From positions 1-37,524 of the forward strand of contig PCYM01000003.1 in NCBI GenBank assembly GCA_002774875.1: a DNA stretch of 37,524 bases, in the 5' to 3' direction. This stretch comes from Candidatus Uhrbacteria bacterium CG10_big_fil_rev_8_21_14_0_10_50_16 (GTDB lineage Bacteria; Patescibacteriota; Patescibacteriia; UBA9934; UBA11717). Of this stretch, positions 23,922-31,579 are shown piece after piece; within the stretch, counting starts at the first letter, position 1, and each line of letters begins with the position of its first letter. The notes under the pieces are model-generated. The model was not told the DNA's origin. It saw only the letters and a list, made by a program, of their open reading frames with translations, and ran no database searches. The translations under genes were made by a program, and so were the position numbers.

Positions 23922-25025
23922 CTATTCAACCGTTTGTGTATCGGGAGCTGTCTGCGCTGTATTCTCCTCTGACGTTTGATCGTCTGTTTGATCTGTTGCA
24001 GGAATCGACTCCGGTGCACTTAAAGCGATTTCTATCTGGAGCAGTTGATCTGCAATACCTCGTAGGCGAATACGTTCGTTTGCAAGGAGCTTAAATGCTT
24101 CTGGATAAATATCGCGCGCCGCCAGGGATTGTGATTCTACGAGATCGATTTGCGTTGCCTGGTACCGTAGCTGATTGGCATTAAAGTCTTGACGCGTTGT
24201 TTCTCGGCTTGCAAGGACATGTTCGATTCGATCGATTCGCTCAACGAGCAAGGCAGACCGTGTACTCATATCGCGCACCTCATCCGAATACCGACGTTGC
24301 AGTTCTAACCGCGTCACTTGAGAATCATCCACCTGTCCCGCAAGGGTTTCTACAACTTGACCCTGCACCTCTTCTGTCTTTGTCACATTACCTGCAACCG
24401 CATCATGTGCCGCACTATCTTGCACGGCAGCCGTGAGCTCCAGGACCACCTCTAGTTCCTCCGACTTTTTATCAATGATACGTGCAAGCTCTACAGACTG
24501 CGTTGCGTCTTGCACCTTTCCGAGACTCTCTTCAACACCGTCCATTTGTTTTTGAAATCCATCTAATGCCGTTTGCACACGACCATCAGACGTCGGCGCA
24601 CCCGAATGAATCAGTCGTTCCACCTCCGATAATCGTCGTGAAGCAAATTCATCGTGTAGTTTTGCGCGGGTGTTGGACGAGGCAAGAGAAAGCTGTGCTT
24701 GCTCACTCACCAATTTAATTCCGTAAAGCGCGTCACCTGGGACCGTGCTTAACGATGCATTTACACCCGTGATCCATCCGCCCAGTACCATTGCCATAAG
24801 GAGGCTCGCCAACGCGACGGGTCGTGCAACCATATCCGTTAGTTCGCCCGGAATGCGGATAAGAAAATCAACCATCGCCATTGGGCGTGGTTGGGTTGTT
24901 ATTATTGATTGAACACCTTGTTGCAAAATCTTCTCGCGTAAAGACGCAGAAAAAGAACCATCCACACGACCTGCGTGCGAGCTATCCTTGATCTCTGTCA
25001 ATAGGTTGTGAAGTTGATTTTGCAT
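23922..25025 (-). CDS. DUF5667 membrane protein, putative anti-sigma factor
   Basis: 367 aa. Cytosolic N-terminus (~1-70), one membrane helix (about 75-95, ALASLLMAMVLGGWITG), then the DUF5667 hallmark PGDALYGIKLVSEQAQLSL followed by KLHDEFASRRLSEVERL. The remaining outer part is a long coiled-coil-like helix region with an Asp/Glu/Thr/Gln-rich tail. DUF5667 proteins often follow ECF sigma genes in Actinobacteria and CPR, which suggests sigma control from the membrane; this is not proven for this protein. ATG 25023-25025 lies inside the sigma gene (44-nt overlap). The S-layer-like gene follows on the same strand. Confidence 0.7.
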   Translation of the reverse strand: MQNQLHNLLTEIKDSSHAGRVDGSFSASLREKILQQGVQSIITTQPRPMAMVDFLIRIPGELTDMVARPVALASLLMAMVLGGWITGVNASLSTVPGDALYGIKLVSEQAQLSLASSNTRAKLHDEFASRRLSEVERLIHSGAPTSDGRVQTALDGFQKQMDGVEESLGKVQDATQSVELARIIDKKSEELEVVLELTAAVQDSAAHDAVAGNVTKTEEVQGQVVETLAGQVDDSQVTRLELQRRYSDEVRDMSTRSALLVERIDRIEHVLASRETTRQDFNANQLRYQATQIDLVESQSLAARDIYPEAFKLLANERIRLRGIADQLLQIEIALSAPESIPATDQTDDQTSEENTAQTAPDTQTVE

Positions 25026-25560
25026 GTTCTTGAATGGTCATCTGTGTCTTGAGAGCCGCCATTGCTCGATGTAACGTCACCCGTATATTGTTGCGGGTCT
25101 TTCCAAGCGCCTGAGCAATTTCCGCAATTTCGAGTTGATCCAAGTACCGCATGGAAACAATCTGTGCGTATTCACTATGAAGACGCTTAAGCGCCGCAAC
25201 CACCTCTCTATGGGCTGCCGAGACATCTGCGTCTGCTTCCGTATCTGTGCCATCATCTATATTGACGGCCGCGATCAGATCCACGTCTTCTTTCTTTGTC
25301 CGATAGAAATCCGCCAGCTTATTGCGCGCCATTTTATAGAGAAGCGCATTGATATTGGAAACAGCTTCCTGACAAAGATACGTCCACGCTCCAAGAAAAA
25401 CCTCAGCGGTAAGCTCCTCCGCATCCTGCTTTGATCCTACTTTAAAGTAGATAAAACGATAGATACGCTGGAGATACGCGTCATAAAGCTCTGCATACGC
25501 CTGTGCGTCTTGCAGGGAGCGAATACGGTGAAGAAGAAATTGTTCTCGTATCCTGTTCAT
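24982..25560 (-). CDS. ECF-type sigma-70 family factor
   Basis: 192 aa, ECF size. Region 2 (about residues 20-90) has YDAYLQRIYRFIYFKVGSKQDAEELTAEVFLGAW, which binds core polymerase and melts the -10; region 4 (about 120-175) has the helix-turn-helix LEIAEIAQALGKTRNNIRVTLHRAMAAL, which reads the -35. An acidic linker (DDGTDTEADADV) joins them. The 3' end overlaps the DUF5667 gene by 44 nt, typical for a coupled sigma/anti-sigma pair. Targets are unknown; the S-layer-like gene downstream is the obvious candidate. Divergent from the HTH-GHL15 operon across a repeat-rich 139-nt region. Confidence 0.85.
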   Translation of the reverse strand: MNRIREQFLLHRIRSLQDAQAYAELYDAYLQRIYRFIYFKVGSKQDAEELTAEVFLGAWTYLCQEAVSNINALLYKMARNKLADFYRTKKEDVDLIAAVNIDDGTDTEADADVSAAHREVVAALKRLHSEYAQIVSMRYLDQLEIAEIAQALGKTRNNIRVTLHRAMAALKTQMTIQEHAKSTSQPIDRDQG

Positions 25561-25572
25561 GTATGTAGTCGG

Positions 25573-25618
25573 AAATCGTTACAAATCGTTACACCCAACC
25601 TAATATGTACCAACCTAA
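25573..25618. repeat. Two short tandem repeats upstream of the sigma gene
   Basis: AAATCGTTAC occurs twice head to tail (25573-25592, period 10) and CCAACCTAA twice (25595-25603 and 25610-25618, period 15). Both lie 13-58 nt upstream of the sigma start. Likely protein-binding sites, possibly for sigma autoregulation; read on the minus strand the first gives GTAACG, a possible ECF -35. Confidence 0.5.
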
Positions 25619-25635
25619 GCCAAATACGCCTTTTT

Positions 25636-25653
25636 GTCAAGCATTTGCTTGAC
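25636..25653. promoter_or_regulatory. Palindrome in the divergent promoter region
   Basis: GTCAAGC-ATTT-GCTTGAC, a perfect 7-bp inverted repeat. Each arm ends in TTGAC, so it supplies a -35-like element to both strands. No T-run follows on either strand, so a terminator is unlikely; an operator for a dimeric regulator fits better. Confidence 0.5.
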
Positions 25654-25677
25654 GAATAGCGCTGCTTTGTCTACAAT
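25649..25677 (+). promoter_or_regulatory. Promoter of the HTH-GHL15-DUF11 operon
   Basis: -35 TTGACG (25649-25654), exactly 17 nt, -10 TACAAT (25672-25677). The transcript would start near 25684, ~16 nt before ATG 25700, with no Shine-Dalgarno. The -35 lies in the right arm of the palindrome at 25636-25653. Confidence 0.7.
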
Positions 25678-25699
25678 GTTGTTGACATTATAACGCAAT

Positions 25700-25987
25700 A
25701 TGGAGACCCCCTCAATCGTTCGCGTATCCGTTTCAGAAGCCGCCCGACTTTTTGGCGTCAGTCAGCGCACTGTGCGTCGTGCACTCACCGATGAAGAACT
25801 CACCTACATCGTCGTGCAGGGTCGTTACAAAATTAATTTTGAAAGTTTGGTAAAGTGGTCACAACAGAGACCTACCACCCGCAACAAATTAGCGGCAAAA
25901 GGCATTGGTCAATATGTGGATCAATGGAAGATTCGCAATAAGCTTTATTCGCCTCATACTCCAAGTGGTGACGAACCAATCGTATGA
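25700..25987 (+). CDS. Excisionase/MerR-type helix-turn-helix DNA-binding protein
   Basis: 95 aa. Residues 9-60 (VSVSEAARLFGVSQRTVRRALTDEELTYIVVQGRYKINFESLVKWSQ) match the HTH_17/excisionase-like winged helix: an N-terminal helix-turn-helix, then a beta hairpin and a closing helix. The C-terminal ~35 residues are basic and then disordered. It likely binds DNA, perhaps the palindrome in its own promoter. Its stop overlaps the start of the glycosidase gene as ATGA (25984-25987), so the regulator is made together with the surface enzyme. No integrase or recombinase is nearby, so a phage excisionase role is not supported. Confidence 0.72.
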   Translation: METPSIVRVSVSEAARLFGVSQRTVRRALTDEELTYIVVQGRYKINFESLVKWSQQRPTTRNKLAAKGIGQYVDQWKIRNKLYSPHTPSGDEPIV

Positions 25988-28053
25988 GACACAACAACAT
26001 CGGAATTATTGTTGCTCTCCCTTGTTTGGTGGCAAGCCTCTTTTTTATTCAAACTCCCGCTCGCGCCGCTACCGTCAGATTAGATAATTTTGTTCGCAGT
26101 GGCAACCAATATCTTGTTGCGGGTACGGACCTGAAAGACGAGCTCATTCCACAGCTTGCGCGCTACGACCTTCTTGTCCTTCCTGCGGAGGCTCAGATTT
26201 TTAACCCGGGCGTTGCAGATAGACTGCGCACGATTAATCCCAACATTGTCATTCTCGCCTACGTTCCCACAGTGAGTTACAACAACAAATACTGGAACGA
26301 CCAGCTACACCTCACATTAAAAAATACGCTGTCCCCTTCTATGGAGCTGCAGCAGCCAAACGGCGCGCAGCGTTCCATCTGGCCATCCACCTCCGCCTAC
26401 AATATCGGCAACAGAGCCTATCGCGACGCATGGCTCAACTACGTAGAGACGTCCGTTTGGGATAGTGACTATTGGGATGGAATTTTTATGGACGAAGTCG
26501 CTTCCTCCGTCTCTTGGATGGGTGACGTTGATCTGGATCAAAACGGTCAGGCAGATTCGGCCGCCGTTGCGGATCGTGCGTGGAAAGACGGCTATGTGGA
26601 TTTATTTTCTCGCGCGCGATCCGCTCTGGGACCTGACGCTGTCCTCATTACCAACGGGAGTTCTGAGGACGCATTCCAGCCCTACGTCAACGGCCGCATG
26701 TTTGAATCGTTTCCTACCCCCTGGGAAGGCAATGGTACATGGGTGGATAGCATGAAAAATCTTTTACGGAATCAAACTTCTAATACAAATCCTGACGTCT
26801 TCTTTTTAAGCAGCAACACCGGCGGTACGGGAGTAATTGATTACAAACAATTCCGATTTGGACTTACCAGTGCCCTTATTGCTGGTGCCTACTATGGATA
26901 CGATATGAGTGAGTCCAACTATCAACAGTTCTGGCCGTTTGATGAATATGAGACGTTTCTTGGTCGCTATATTGATCCGCCAAAGGATATACTTCATCCA
27001 CGAAGCACAGCCATTCAACCAAGCGTATGGTCGCGCGATTTTCAGGCGGGTAAAGCCCTCGTAAATTCCACCGATCAACCGCAAACGGTGCAGCTCGGAA
27101 ATGAGTTCGAAAAAATCAATGGATCACAAGATCGATCTGTCAATGACGGCCGGATCGTGACACAAGTAACGATTCCCCCACAAGATGGTGTCGTCCTCAT
27201 TCGTCCTGTGGAAGAATTGTTGGGATCGCAGTACCTCAACGGATCGTTTGTGCGCATCTTTAACACACGCGGCGAACGTAAGCGCACCGGATTTTTTACC
27301 TACACGGGTGCCACGCTTGGCGGCGATACAATTGTTGAATACGATATTGACGGTGATGGAAATCCGGAGATTATTAGTGCCAACAACAGCAAGGTACGCA
27401 TTCACGCCAGCAATGGTGTCGTGCTGCATGAATTTTATCCCTACGGACCCAATTATAATCAAGGGATCAACTTAGCCGTTGGAGATTTAGAAAAGGACGG
27501 GCGCGTGGATATTGTTACCGGTACTAAGAACGGTGGAGGACCACATATTCGCATCTTTAACGGTGACGGTGTCCTCACGAGCCCTGGATTTTTTGCCTTC
27601 CATCCCCTATTCCGAGGAGGCGTCAACATAGCCCTTGGAGATATGGACGGTGATGGCCGTGATGAGATTATTGCTGGTGCTGGCGTTGGTGGTGGACCGC
27701 AAGTTCAGGTCTTTAGCAAAGAAGGTCGTCTTCTCTCGCCAGGATTTTTTGCCTACAACGAGAACGTACGCACAGGCGTGAGTGTTGCGGTGGGTGACGT
27801 AACAGGCGACGGTATTGCCGATATCGTTACCGGCACCGGCTATGGGAGTGCGCCGATGATTCGCGTTTTTAGTAGCACGGGTAAACAACTCCTCCCAGAA
27901 TTCGCTGCCTTTGACGTGCATGAACGTACCGGCGTACCTGTGGCCGCTTCTGATTTAGACGGCGACGGTGTTGCAGAAATTATTGGACTCACAACAAACG
28001 TCTTTACCTTGTCTGGAAACCAACAAACCTATGTCCGCACCGCACAAAAATAG
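25984..28053 (+). CDS. Secreted GHL15-like glycoside hydrolase with FG-GAP repeats
   Basis: 689 aa. Signal peptide about 1-28 (IGIIVALPCLVASLFFIQTPARA). The catalytic domain (~35-380) looks like a TIM barrel of the putative GHL15 family: NIVILAYVPTVSYN, then DGIFMDEVASS where the Asp and Glu are candidate catalytic residues, VLITNGSSED, and GLTSALIAGAYYGYD. An insertion DVDLDQNGQAD (~179-189) is a calcium loop. Residues ~420-680 carry about five FG-GAP repeats (for example GGPHIRIFNGDG, GDMDGDGRDE) forming a beta propeller. Probably acts on a surface or environmental polysaccharide. Co-translated with the HTH gene and overlapping the next gene by 23 nt. Substrate unknown; GH114-like galactosaminidase is another possibility. 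Confidence 0.75.
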   Translation: MRHNNIGIIVALPCLVASLFFIQTPARAATVRLDNFVRSGNQYLVAGTDLKDELIPQLARYDLLVLPAEAQIFNPGVADRLRTINPNIVILAYVPTVSYNNKYWNDQLHLTLKNTLSPSMELQQPNGAQRSIWPSTSAYNIGNRAYRDAWLNYVETSVWDSDYWDGIFMDEVASSVSWMGDVDLDQNGQADSAAVADRAWKDGYVDLFSRARSALGPDAVLITNGSSEDAFQPYVNGRMFESFPTPWEGNGTWVDSMKNLLRNQTSNTNPDVFFLSSNTGGTGVIDYKQFRFGLTSALIAGAYYGYDMSESNYQQFWPFDEYETFLGRYIDPPKDILHPRSTAIQPSVWSRDFQAGKALVNSTDQPQTVQLGNEFEKINGSQDRSVNDGRIVTQVTIPPQDGVVLIRPVEELLGSQYLNGSFVRIFNTRGERKRTGFFTYTGATLGGDTIVEYDIDGDGNPEIISANNSKVRIHASNGVVLHEFYPYGPNYNQGINLAVGDLEKDGRVDIVTGTKNGGGPHIRIFNGDGVLTSPGFFAFHPLFRGGVNIALGDMDGDGRDEIIAGAGVGGGPQVQVFSKEGRLLSPGFFAYNENVRTGVSVAVGDVTGDGIADIVTGTGYGSAPMIRVFSSTGKQLLPEFAAFDVHERTGVPVAASDLDGDGVAEIIGLTTNVFTLSGNQQTYVRTAQK

Positions 28054-29734
28054 CCTCATCCATCTTGCACGCACAGGCGTTCACGTAGCACGACAACCAG
28101 GACGTCTTCTTTCGGTTCCCCTTGCAAAACGTTTGGAAAAACACGGATGGAAACACCGACTCTTGGATATCGGTACCATGAGCGCTCTCGTTCTTCTCAG
28201 CCTTGGCATCGCTTTTACACTTTTTCGGTCCGACCCGGGAACGCACGTTCTCCTCACGTCCGTAGTTGCCCCTACAGAGGTTGTGAGCGGCGGAGATTCA
28301 ACACTTGCTATTAGTTATACAAATGAGAGTGGAAAATTATTAAAGGATGTCACCCTCACGCTCGCCTATCCTCCCTACTTTGTATTGCAAACGGTGGATC
28401 ATCCTGCGTTTCATCTGGACACCAACACGATCGAGATTGGCGACTTAGCACCCGGCGCAAACGGATTGATTAAAATTCACGGGGTTATGTTTGGCGACGT
28501 GGGAGGTGAGCAAACGTTTTCTACCACACTTGGGTACGGATGGGACGGCAACCGCACAGGATCGCGTGTGCAAACCTATCGTTTTATGCCACAACGCTCG
28601 GCACTAACGATCGATTCACAACTCCCCGATCGGTTGGTATCCGGGCAACGTCTTAGTGGATCTATCACGTTGCAGAATACTGGATCTCTTACCTTCCCCG
28701 AAGCCGCTATTCACGCCTCATTTCCAAATAATTTTACGCTCACAAGTACATCCCTCAAACAGCGAAAAGATACAACGTGGATCGTACCTACTATCGAACC
28801 AAACGAAGAACTCGTGATCATCTACACCGGATCGCTTGCGCTCAACACAAATGAAGAAGCGACGTTTACCTTTGAGCCATCCTTTGTGTTTGGCGATGAA
28901 CGATTTGCACAAGACACACTTTCAGAAACCGTCTCAACCGTGCCGCCACCTATTGCCGTCTCGATTGATCCAATTAAATCGGCGCTTACGTCAGGCAAAG
29001 AAGTCACCGTAACCGTTCGCTGGGGAGACCAAACCGATCTTGGTATCGAACGTGTCAAACTCCACATAGAAGGAGCTGTCAACCAACCCGAATGGACTTT
29101 GGACACACCCGTGCAGGCTGGATCTAGAACCGTCAACCTTGTGCCACACGCTGGGTCTGGCACAAACCGTCAGGTGACGTTTACACCTATTGTCGATTTT
29201 GTCCTCAACGAAACCCAGGAACCCGTCTCCGTTATTGGGGAACCTACAACAGGCCTCCTTACAACCTCTGTGGTGCTTGGCGGATTTGCACGCTACTTTA
29301 CAAGTGCTGGCGATCAGCTTGGTCGTGGTCCCCTTCCTCCACGCGCCAACGAGGCCACCATTTACTGGGCGTTCTTGAATGTGCAAGATACGTTCAATGA
29401 TCTTACCGATGTTGTTGTAACGGCCGACCTGGCAAATAACGTGACGTGGGTAAATCGACAAAGTGTGACAAAGGGCGCAGGTGTCATCTCTAACGGAACG
29501 TCTCTCTCTTGGAATGTTGGAACCCTTCCGGCAACCATCTCCAATGGAACCGTAGCAGCGGCAAGTTTCGCCCTCAGCATTACACCTTCAAACGCGCAAA
29601 TCGGCACCGTGCCGGCACTACTTTCCAATGTGAGGATAACAGGACACGATGTTTGGACGGGTCAAACCATTACAAAAACTATCAACACGATCACCACGCA
29701 AACCGAAAGTGATTCCGGCCGCGTGGAACACTAA
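28031..29734 (+). CDS. Membrane-anchored protein with DUF11/CARDB-like domains
   Basis: 567 aa from ATG 28031-28033. A basic cytosolic N-terminus (~40 residues, rich in Lys/Arg/His) precedes one helix (~46-65, TMSALVLLSLGIAFTLF); the rest is outside. It forms repeated Ig-like beta modules of ~120-130 residues with the pattern of DUF11/CARDB adhesion domains (for example LAISYTNESGKLLKDVTLTL and ITLQNTGSLTFPEAAIHASF). No catalytic motif seen. The frame is open from 27968, but the later ATG keeps the overlap with the glycosidase gene at 23 nt. Likely a structural or binding partner of the GHL15-like enzyme; last gene of this operon. Confidence 0.65.
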   Translation: MSAPHKNSLIHLARTGVHVARQPGRLLSVPLAKRLEKHGWKHRLLDIGTMSALVLLSLGIAFTLFRSDPGTHVLLTSVVAPTEVVSGGDSTLAISYTNESGKLLKDVTLTLAYPPYFVLQTVDHPAFHLDTNTIEIGDLAPGANGLIKIHGVMFGDVGGEQTFSTTLGYGWDGNRTGSRVQTYRFMPQRSALTIDSQLPDRLVSGQRLSGSITLQNTGSLTFPEAAIHASFPNNFTLTSTSLKQRKDTTWIVPTIEPNEELVIIYTGSLALNTNEEATFTFEPSFVFGDERFAQDTLSETVSTVPPPIAVSIDPIKSALTSGKEVTVTVRWGDQTDLGIERVKLHIEGAVNQPEWTLDTPVQAGSRTVNLVPHAGSGTNRQVTFTPIVDFVLNETQEPVSVIGEPTTGLLTTSVVLGGFARYFTSAGDQLGRGPLPPRANEATIYWAFLNVQDTFNDLTDVVVTADLANNVTWVNRQSVTKGAGVISNGTSLSWNVGTLPATISNGTVAAASFALSITPSNAQIGTVPALLSNVRITGHDVWTGQTITKTINTITTQTESDSGRVEH

Positions 29735-29768
29735 ATAGGAGATAAATAACAAGGAAAGAAGGAGAGAG

Positions 29769-29810
29769 CAGGTTTAAAAAAGAGCTGATATCAGCTCTTT
29801 TTTAAACCTG
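29769..29810. terminator. 42-nt perfect palindrome, bidirectional terminator
   Basis: Two 21-nt arms are exact reverse complements, centred on GAT|ATC. A and T runs of six flank a core GAGCTGAT|ATCAGCTC. It lies between the convergent genes ending at 29734 (plus) and 29817 (minus), so it can stop transcription from both directions. Confidence 0.85.
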
Positions 29811-29816
29811 TTCCCG

Positions 29817-30338
29817 TCAAGAAACCTTTTTCTGTAACAACTCGTCACGTCTCACGTCTATCTCTGCTTGCGTGCGCTCTGTTTCATTTCTTCGCTGCAC
29901 CTTATGGGCTTCAGGATACTTGGCAAGCGCAAGGGCGTCTGCCGCACTTGCAAACAGTTCCAAGACGATATCAACAGTGTTATTGCCTGTGCCCTGTCCT
30001 TCTAATGCATGCATGAGCTCAAAGATAGATCCCTTAGCTGTAGGGCGCAACACAAGCTCGAGGTCTTGGCCTTGTTTGAGTTTGATTAATGCCTCTACTC
30101 CATCGCGTAACTCTAACAGCGTATCTTTTTCCTCGTCATTTGCTACCTCCATTTGATCATCAAACTCGGTAATCATCCTCTGTAACATCTCCAAACTCAT
30201 TGACTTGAGTTGTTCTTGAACCTGTCCACCGAACATTTCAACACTCGCCATCTCTCCAGACGTACGTGCGTTATCTATCTTCCTTACAAAATTGGTTTTA
30301 TCTTCAAAGGAGGCTTCCGCGCCAGGAACTGAATGCAT
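29817..30338 (-). CDS. Uncharacterised cytosolic protein
   Basis: 173 aa, hydrophilic, no signal peptide or membrane helix. Mostly predicted helical, with alternating charged residues (KSMSLEMLQRMITEFDDQMEVANDEEKDTLLELRDGVEALIKLKQGQDLELVL) and a basic C-terminus (RRDELLQKKVS). I do not recognise a family. ATG 30336-30338 has a GAGAA about 5 nt upstream. It starts 23 nt after the GT4 stop and is the last gene of the leftward group ending at the palindromic terminator; any link to glycan synthesis is positional only. Confidence 0.5.
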   Translation of the reverse strand: MHSVPGAEASFEDKTNFVRKIDNARTSGEMASVEMFGGQVQEQLKSMSLEMLQRMITEFDDQMEVANDEEKDTLLELRDGVEALIKLKQGQDLELVLRPTAKGSIFELMHALEGQGTGNNTVDIVLELFASAADALALAKYPEAHKVQRRNETERTQAEIDVRRDELLQKKVS

Positions 30339-30361
30339 AGGTTCTCTACTAATAATTACCT

Positions 30362-31579
30362 TTATCTTAAGATAAGGATACCATCCACAAGCGTGTTGTA
30401 CAGGTGTTCTAATTTTTCTAGATGCTCCTTTGCGGCGTATTGCGTTTGCACACGACGTTTACCCATCGCGCCGAGCCTTTGTGCCTCTTCTGGATCATCC
30501 CACAAACGTTGCATCGCCATGGCCAGCTGTTCTACATCGTCCGGCTCTACCAACAACCCCGTTTGACCATGAACAACCACCTCTTTAAGACCGCCAATAT
30601 TTGAGGCGATCACCGGCACACCGAGCGCCTGAGGTTCTAACGCCACCAACCCAAACGGCTCAAGCCACACGGAAGGCACCACGACCGCACGAGCGTCCCG
30701 CATATACTCCAACGTTTTTTTGTGCGACAGGTGACCCAAAAAATCCACGTTTGTCATAGCACCTGCTTGCTCGTGCAAGACACGCTCTCCGGGGCCGCTC
30801 CCCGCAATTTTAATGGGTAGGCCTGTCCGACGCGCAGCATCGATCAACACATGAACGCCCTTTGTTTTATGTAAACGTCCCGCAAAAAAGAAGTACTCCC
30901 CCGCCCCTTTGCGCATGAATCCATCCTGCACGTCAAACGGCAACGGCAGCACCACACCCTTATCTCCCTGCCAACGACGGGCGGTAAAAAGACGTTTTAC
31001 AAAATCAGACGTAAACACCATACGCGTAATATTGCGCTCATACACATGCATCCACGCGTGGAGTTGAAACACGGTTGCCCCGACAATACTTGCCAGACGC
31101 GAATGTTTAAGCCCCTTGCGTTTAATGACCGACCACCACGTCCCCAGATAATCAATTCCCTGCTCATCGTAGAGCGAATAATTGGCACTCGTCATGCCGT
31201 AATCATGCACCGTTGCCACCACCGGAATCCCCGCCTCTTTAAGCACAGGCAGCACCGACGGCGACATCTGCGTGTAGAGATTGTGTACGTGGGCGATGTC
31301 TGGTTTTTCTTGCGCCAAAAACGCACGCAACTTAGTTTGCGCTTCAAATGACCACAGCATCCGCCCAATGATTCTTGGTGCATCTTGCCACCGCATGGTC
31401 TCCGTATCCACGCCAGAAATACATTCATACGACACCGAAGGCGTCACGTTTTTTGGATGATCAACAGAAAACACGCACACGGTGTGCCCGCGTTGTTGCA
31501 ACGCCTCGGCAAGCCAAAGCGCATATGCGTCTGCCCCACCTCTCGCATACCAATATTTATTGATGATCAAAATCTTCAT
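30362..31579 (-). CDS. GT4-family glycosyltransferase
   Basis: 405 aa from ATG 31577-31579 (MKILIINKYWYARGGADAYALWL). The N-terminal glycine loop and the C-terminal EX7E motif (EPFGLVALE) define GT4; GRLHKTKGVHVLIDA is the usual start of the donor-binding half. The start overlaps the upstream O-antigen-ligase-like stop as ATGA (31576-31579), which rules out the longer frame open to 31816. Likely adds a sugar to the lipid-linked glycan handled by that membrane protein. The 3' end contains the palindrome TTATCTTAAGATAA at the stop codon. Confidence 0.85.
   Translation of the reverse strand: MKILIINKYWYARGGADAYALWLAEALQQRGHTVCVFSVDHPKNVTPSVSYECISGVDTETMRWQDAPRIIGRMLWSFEAQTKLRAFLAQEKPDIAHVHNLYTQMSPSVLPVLKEAGIPVVATVHDYGMTSANYSLYDEQGIDYLGTWWSVIKRKGLKHSRLASIVGATVFQLHAWMHVYERNITRMVFTSDFVKRLFTARRWQGDKGVVLPLPFDVQDGFMRKGAGEYFFFAGRLHKTKGVHVLIDAARRTGLPIKIAGSGPGERVLHEQAGAMTNVDFLGHLSHKKTLEYMRDARAVVVPSVWLEPFGLVALEPQALGVPVIASNIGGLKEVVVHGQTGLLVEPDDVEQLAMAMQRLWDDPEEAQRLGAMGKRRVQTQYAAKEHLEKLEHLYNTLVDGILILR

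Noticed and set aside
25636-25653. Palindrome as an intrinsic terminator
   Set aside because: No U-run follows on either strand, and both neighbours are divergent so nothing needs to end there.
25700-25987. HTH protein as a phage or integrative-element excisionase
   Set aside because: No integrase, att-like repeat or other phage gene nearby; it is co-translated with a surface glycosidase.
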